From NCBI GenBank assembly GCA_927441425.1, contig CAKMKG010000014.1, positions 62,001-126,000 on the forward strand: a DNA stretch of 64,000 nucleotides. The letters run 5' to 3'. Both the position numbers and the translations under genes were made by a program. Shown here in pieces: positions 62,575-64,000 of the stretch (positions within the stretch are counted from its first letter, which is position 1; every line of letters begins with the position of its first letter). Below the pieces are notes generated by a model. That model searched no databases. It saw only the letters and a program-made list of their open reading frames with translations, and was not told the DNA's origin. Source of the DNA: an uncultured Bacillota bacterium (lineage in GTDB: Bacteria; Bacillota; Clostridia; Peptostreptococcales; Anaerovoracaceae).

Positions 62575-63555
62575 ATGAAACGCGTTTTTTCAGGAGTACA
62601 GCCAACGGGCAATATTCATATTGGCAATTATTTGGGGGCGCTGAAGCAGTTCGTAGAGCTGCAGCAGGATCATGACTGCGTCTACTGTATCGTTGACCTT
62701 CATTCCATCACGATGCCGCAGGATCCGAAGGTGCTCAGAGAAAACATCATGGACGTGGCCGCCCTTTATCTTGCCATAGGGCTTGATCCAAAAAAGTCGA
62801 TTATCTTTGTGCAATCCATGGTACCCGGGCATACTGAGCTGGCATGGATCCTCATGTGCAACTCCTATACCGGCGAGCTTTCCAGAATGACTCAGTTCAA
62901 GCAGAAGAGCAGAGACAGTGAATCGGCGCCCACCGGACTGTTCACATATCCGATCCTTATGGCTGCAGATATTTTACTCTATGATACAGACGTGGTACCG
63001 GTAGGGAATGATCAAAAGCAGCATATTGAAATAACCAGAGATCTTGCAGAACGAGTGAACAATAAATACGGAAAAACCTTCGTCGTTCCCGACGGAAGAT
63101 TTTTAAAAGAGGGAGCCAGAATCATGTCCCTTGATGACCCGACGGCAAAGATGAGCAAAAGTGCGGAAAACATCCATAGCAGAATTTCTCTTTTGGATGA
63201 CACAAATAAAATAAAAAAATCCATTATGCGCTCCACAACCGATTCAGAAGGAACCATTCACTACGATATGGGAAGCAAGCCCGGCATCAGCAATCTGTTG
63301 AATATCTACAGTGCTTTTTCAGGCCTGGGCGTGGTGGAGATCGAGAAAAAATACGAAGGCCGTGGCTACGGAGATTTCAAAAAAGATCTGGTGGATGTCA
63401 CAGTGGAAGCGATCTTGCCGATCCAGCAGCGATATCACGAAATCCGCAAATCCCAGGAGTTGATTGACATTCTGAAGGATGGCGCAGAAAAAGCAAATAC
63501 CATTTCAGAAAAAACCTTAACCCGAGTAAAAGAAAAATTTGGACTCGGCCTCTAA
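62575..63555 (+). CDS. trpS: Tryptophanyl-tRNA synthetase
   Basis: This 326-residue class I synthetase has the HIGH-type motif TGNIHIGNYLGAL and the KMSKS motif in AKMSKSAEN. The middle region YPILMAADILLYDTDVVPVGNDQKQHIE is conserved. The ATG at 62575 has GAGGAG seven bases upstream. An earlier ATG at 62560 precedes the site and was rejected. It closes the rightward gene group and is followed by a strong terminator. Confidence 0.96.
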   Translation: MKRVFSGVQPTGNIHIGNYLGALKQFVELQQDHDCVYCIVDLHSITMPQDPKVLRENIMDVAALYLAIGLDPKKSIIFVQSMVPGHTELAWILMCNSYTGELSRMTQFKQKSRDSESAPTGLFTYPILMAADILLYDTDVVPVGNDQKQHIEITRDLAERVNNKYGKTFVVPDGRFLKEGARIMSLDDPTAKMSKSAENIHSRISLLDDTNKIKKSIMRSTTDSEGTIHYDMGSKPGISNLLNIYSAFSGLGVVEIEKKYEGRGYGDFKKDLVDVTVEAILPIQQRYHEIRKSQELIDILKDGAEKANTISEKTLTRVKEKFGLGL

Positions 63556-63563
63556 CGAAAATC

Positions 63564-63600
63564 AAAAGTTGCCTTGCATGCGCAAGGCAACTTTTTTATT
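63564..63600 (+). terminator. Rho-independent terminator after trpS
   Basis: AAAAGTTGCCTTG and CAAGGCAACTTTT form a perfect 13-bp stem around a six-base loop, followed by TTTATTT. It starts 9 bp after the trpS stop. Confidence 0.93.
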
Positions 63601-63634
63601 TAGCTATGCAGAGCCATGGGTTTCTTTGTGCAGT

Positions 63635-63727
63635 AGCGGCGCGCCGGTATGTTTTCATAGAAAACCGTTGGAGCCTTGGTCAAATTGGAAGCGACCGGAT
63701 TTTCGAGAAAATATACCTGGCAGCCGC
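63635..63727. repeat. Palindromic intergenic repeat, copy 6 (divergent core)
   Basis: The arms AGCGGCGCGCCGGTATGTTTTC and GAAAATATACCTGGCAGCCGCT-like ends pair as in the other copies. The core begins GAAAACCG and ends CCGGATTTTC but its middle differs from the common ATGCGAAGCAT hairpin. It lies 6 bp beyond the stop of the leftward glutamate-synthase-type gene. Confidence 0.7.
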
Positions 63728-63733
63728 TTTTTA

Positions 63734-64000
63734 CTAACAATGTACGTACATTTGCCGGTAAGGATTCTTGGTATTCGGTGTCAGGACATAGAACGGATGA
63801 TCCAGAATCCCACCTTTGGCTAAACCGAATTCCCTGCAAAACAGTTCGATATCCGCTTCGATCTCCTGAAGATCCTCCTTACTTGCAAGGCTTGCGTTTA
63901 CCTGATCCGGAAGGCTTGAGGGAAGCTCCTTGCACCGAAGATAGATCTTTCCTCCATGCATCCCCGTTCCGCAGAAATATCCTACCGGACATTTTGAATT
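63734..64000 (-). CDS. Glutamate synthase-type GXGXG domain protein, 3' end (partial)
   Basis: The last 88 codons of a leftward gene are present. CGTGMHGGKIYLR is the repeat unit of the GXGXG beta-helix that forms the third domain of the glutamate synthase large subunit. The tail (EIEADIELFCREFGL, then HPFYVLTPNTKNPYRQMYV) resembles the C-terminus of stand-alone versions of this domain found in archaea and Clostridia. The rest of the gene lies beyond the window. Confidence 0.8.
   Translation of the reverse strand, partial: NSKCPVGYFCGTGMHGGKIYLRCKELPSSLPDQVNASLASKEDLQEIEADIELFCREFGLAKGGILDHPFYVLTPNTKNPYRQMYVHC

Overview
The window looks like a stretch of chromosome from an anaerobic, amino-acid-fermenting member of the Clostridia (Bacillota). 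Three things support this: the Bacillus/Clostridium gene order around oriC, a complete ornithine-oxidation gene set (ord, ortA, ortB, oraS, oraE) and strong Gram-positive ribosome binding sites. The species cannot be named from sequence alone.

Layout. (1) 1-9887, + strand: the end of a probable substrate-binding protein, a LivHMGF-type ABC transporter, a transaldolase-family protein, a GntR/FCD regulator, a three-subunit molybdenum hydroxylase of the xanthine dehydrogenase family and an MBL-fold hydrolase. (2) 10007-20849: a sugar-type catabolic block. A GntR/UTRA regulator and a PfkB-family kinase (- strand) diverge from a DeoC-like aldolase, a Gfo/Idh/MocA oxidoreductase, a TIM-barrel isomerase, an Rbs-type ABC transporter with two permeases, and a second GntR/FCD regulator. 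(3) 21047-28437, - strand: the ornithine operon, with a sigma-54 promoter and its own PAS/AAA+/Fis-type activator gene upstream. (4) 28703-42484: mixed genes, namely an ArsR-like regulator, a DUF1646 transporter, an HD protein, a LytTR/DUF3021 pair, a diguanylate cyclase, a WalH-WalI-WalJ-HtrA-RlmH block without WalRK, RNase H, a SpoIIE-type phosphatase, aroQ and a cysteine-desulfurase-like enzyme. (5) 42643-64000: the replication-origin region. parB-parA-noc-rsmG-mnmG-mnmE-jag-yidC-yidD-rnpA-rpmH run leftwards; dnaA-dnaN-recF-gyrB-gyrA, an rsbV-rsbW-sigB-type module and trpS run rightwards. The window ends in the 3' part of a glutamate-synthase-type GXGXG-domain gene.

Regulatory architecture is unusually readable. 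The origin has DnaA boxes on both sides of dnaA and six DnaA-trios before dnaN. One perfect and one near-perfect parS palindrome flank parB-parA. The ornithine operon has a -24/-12 promoter with twin upstream palindromes spaced two helical turns apart. The sugar block has two kinds of twin palindromic operators.

The most unusual feature is a family of at least six long palindromic intergenic repeats (about 90-160 bp; 9890, 20901, 23679, 25531, 33609 and 63635). Each begins or ends within about 10 bp of a stop codon. Their arms and core stems differ between copies in a compensatory way, and two copies divide the ornithine operon exactly into its three enzyme modules. Two further hairpin arrays (41047-41342 and 44491-44671) lie in the only other long non-coding gaps.

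Genes right of oriC and those between 21 kb and 52 kb mostly follow replication. The catabolic blocks at 1-20.8 kb are mostly head-on to the inferred fork, which suggests a separate history.
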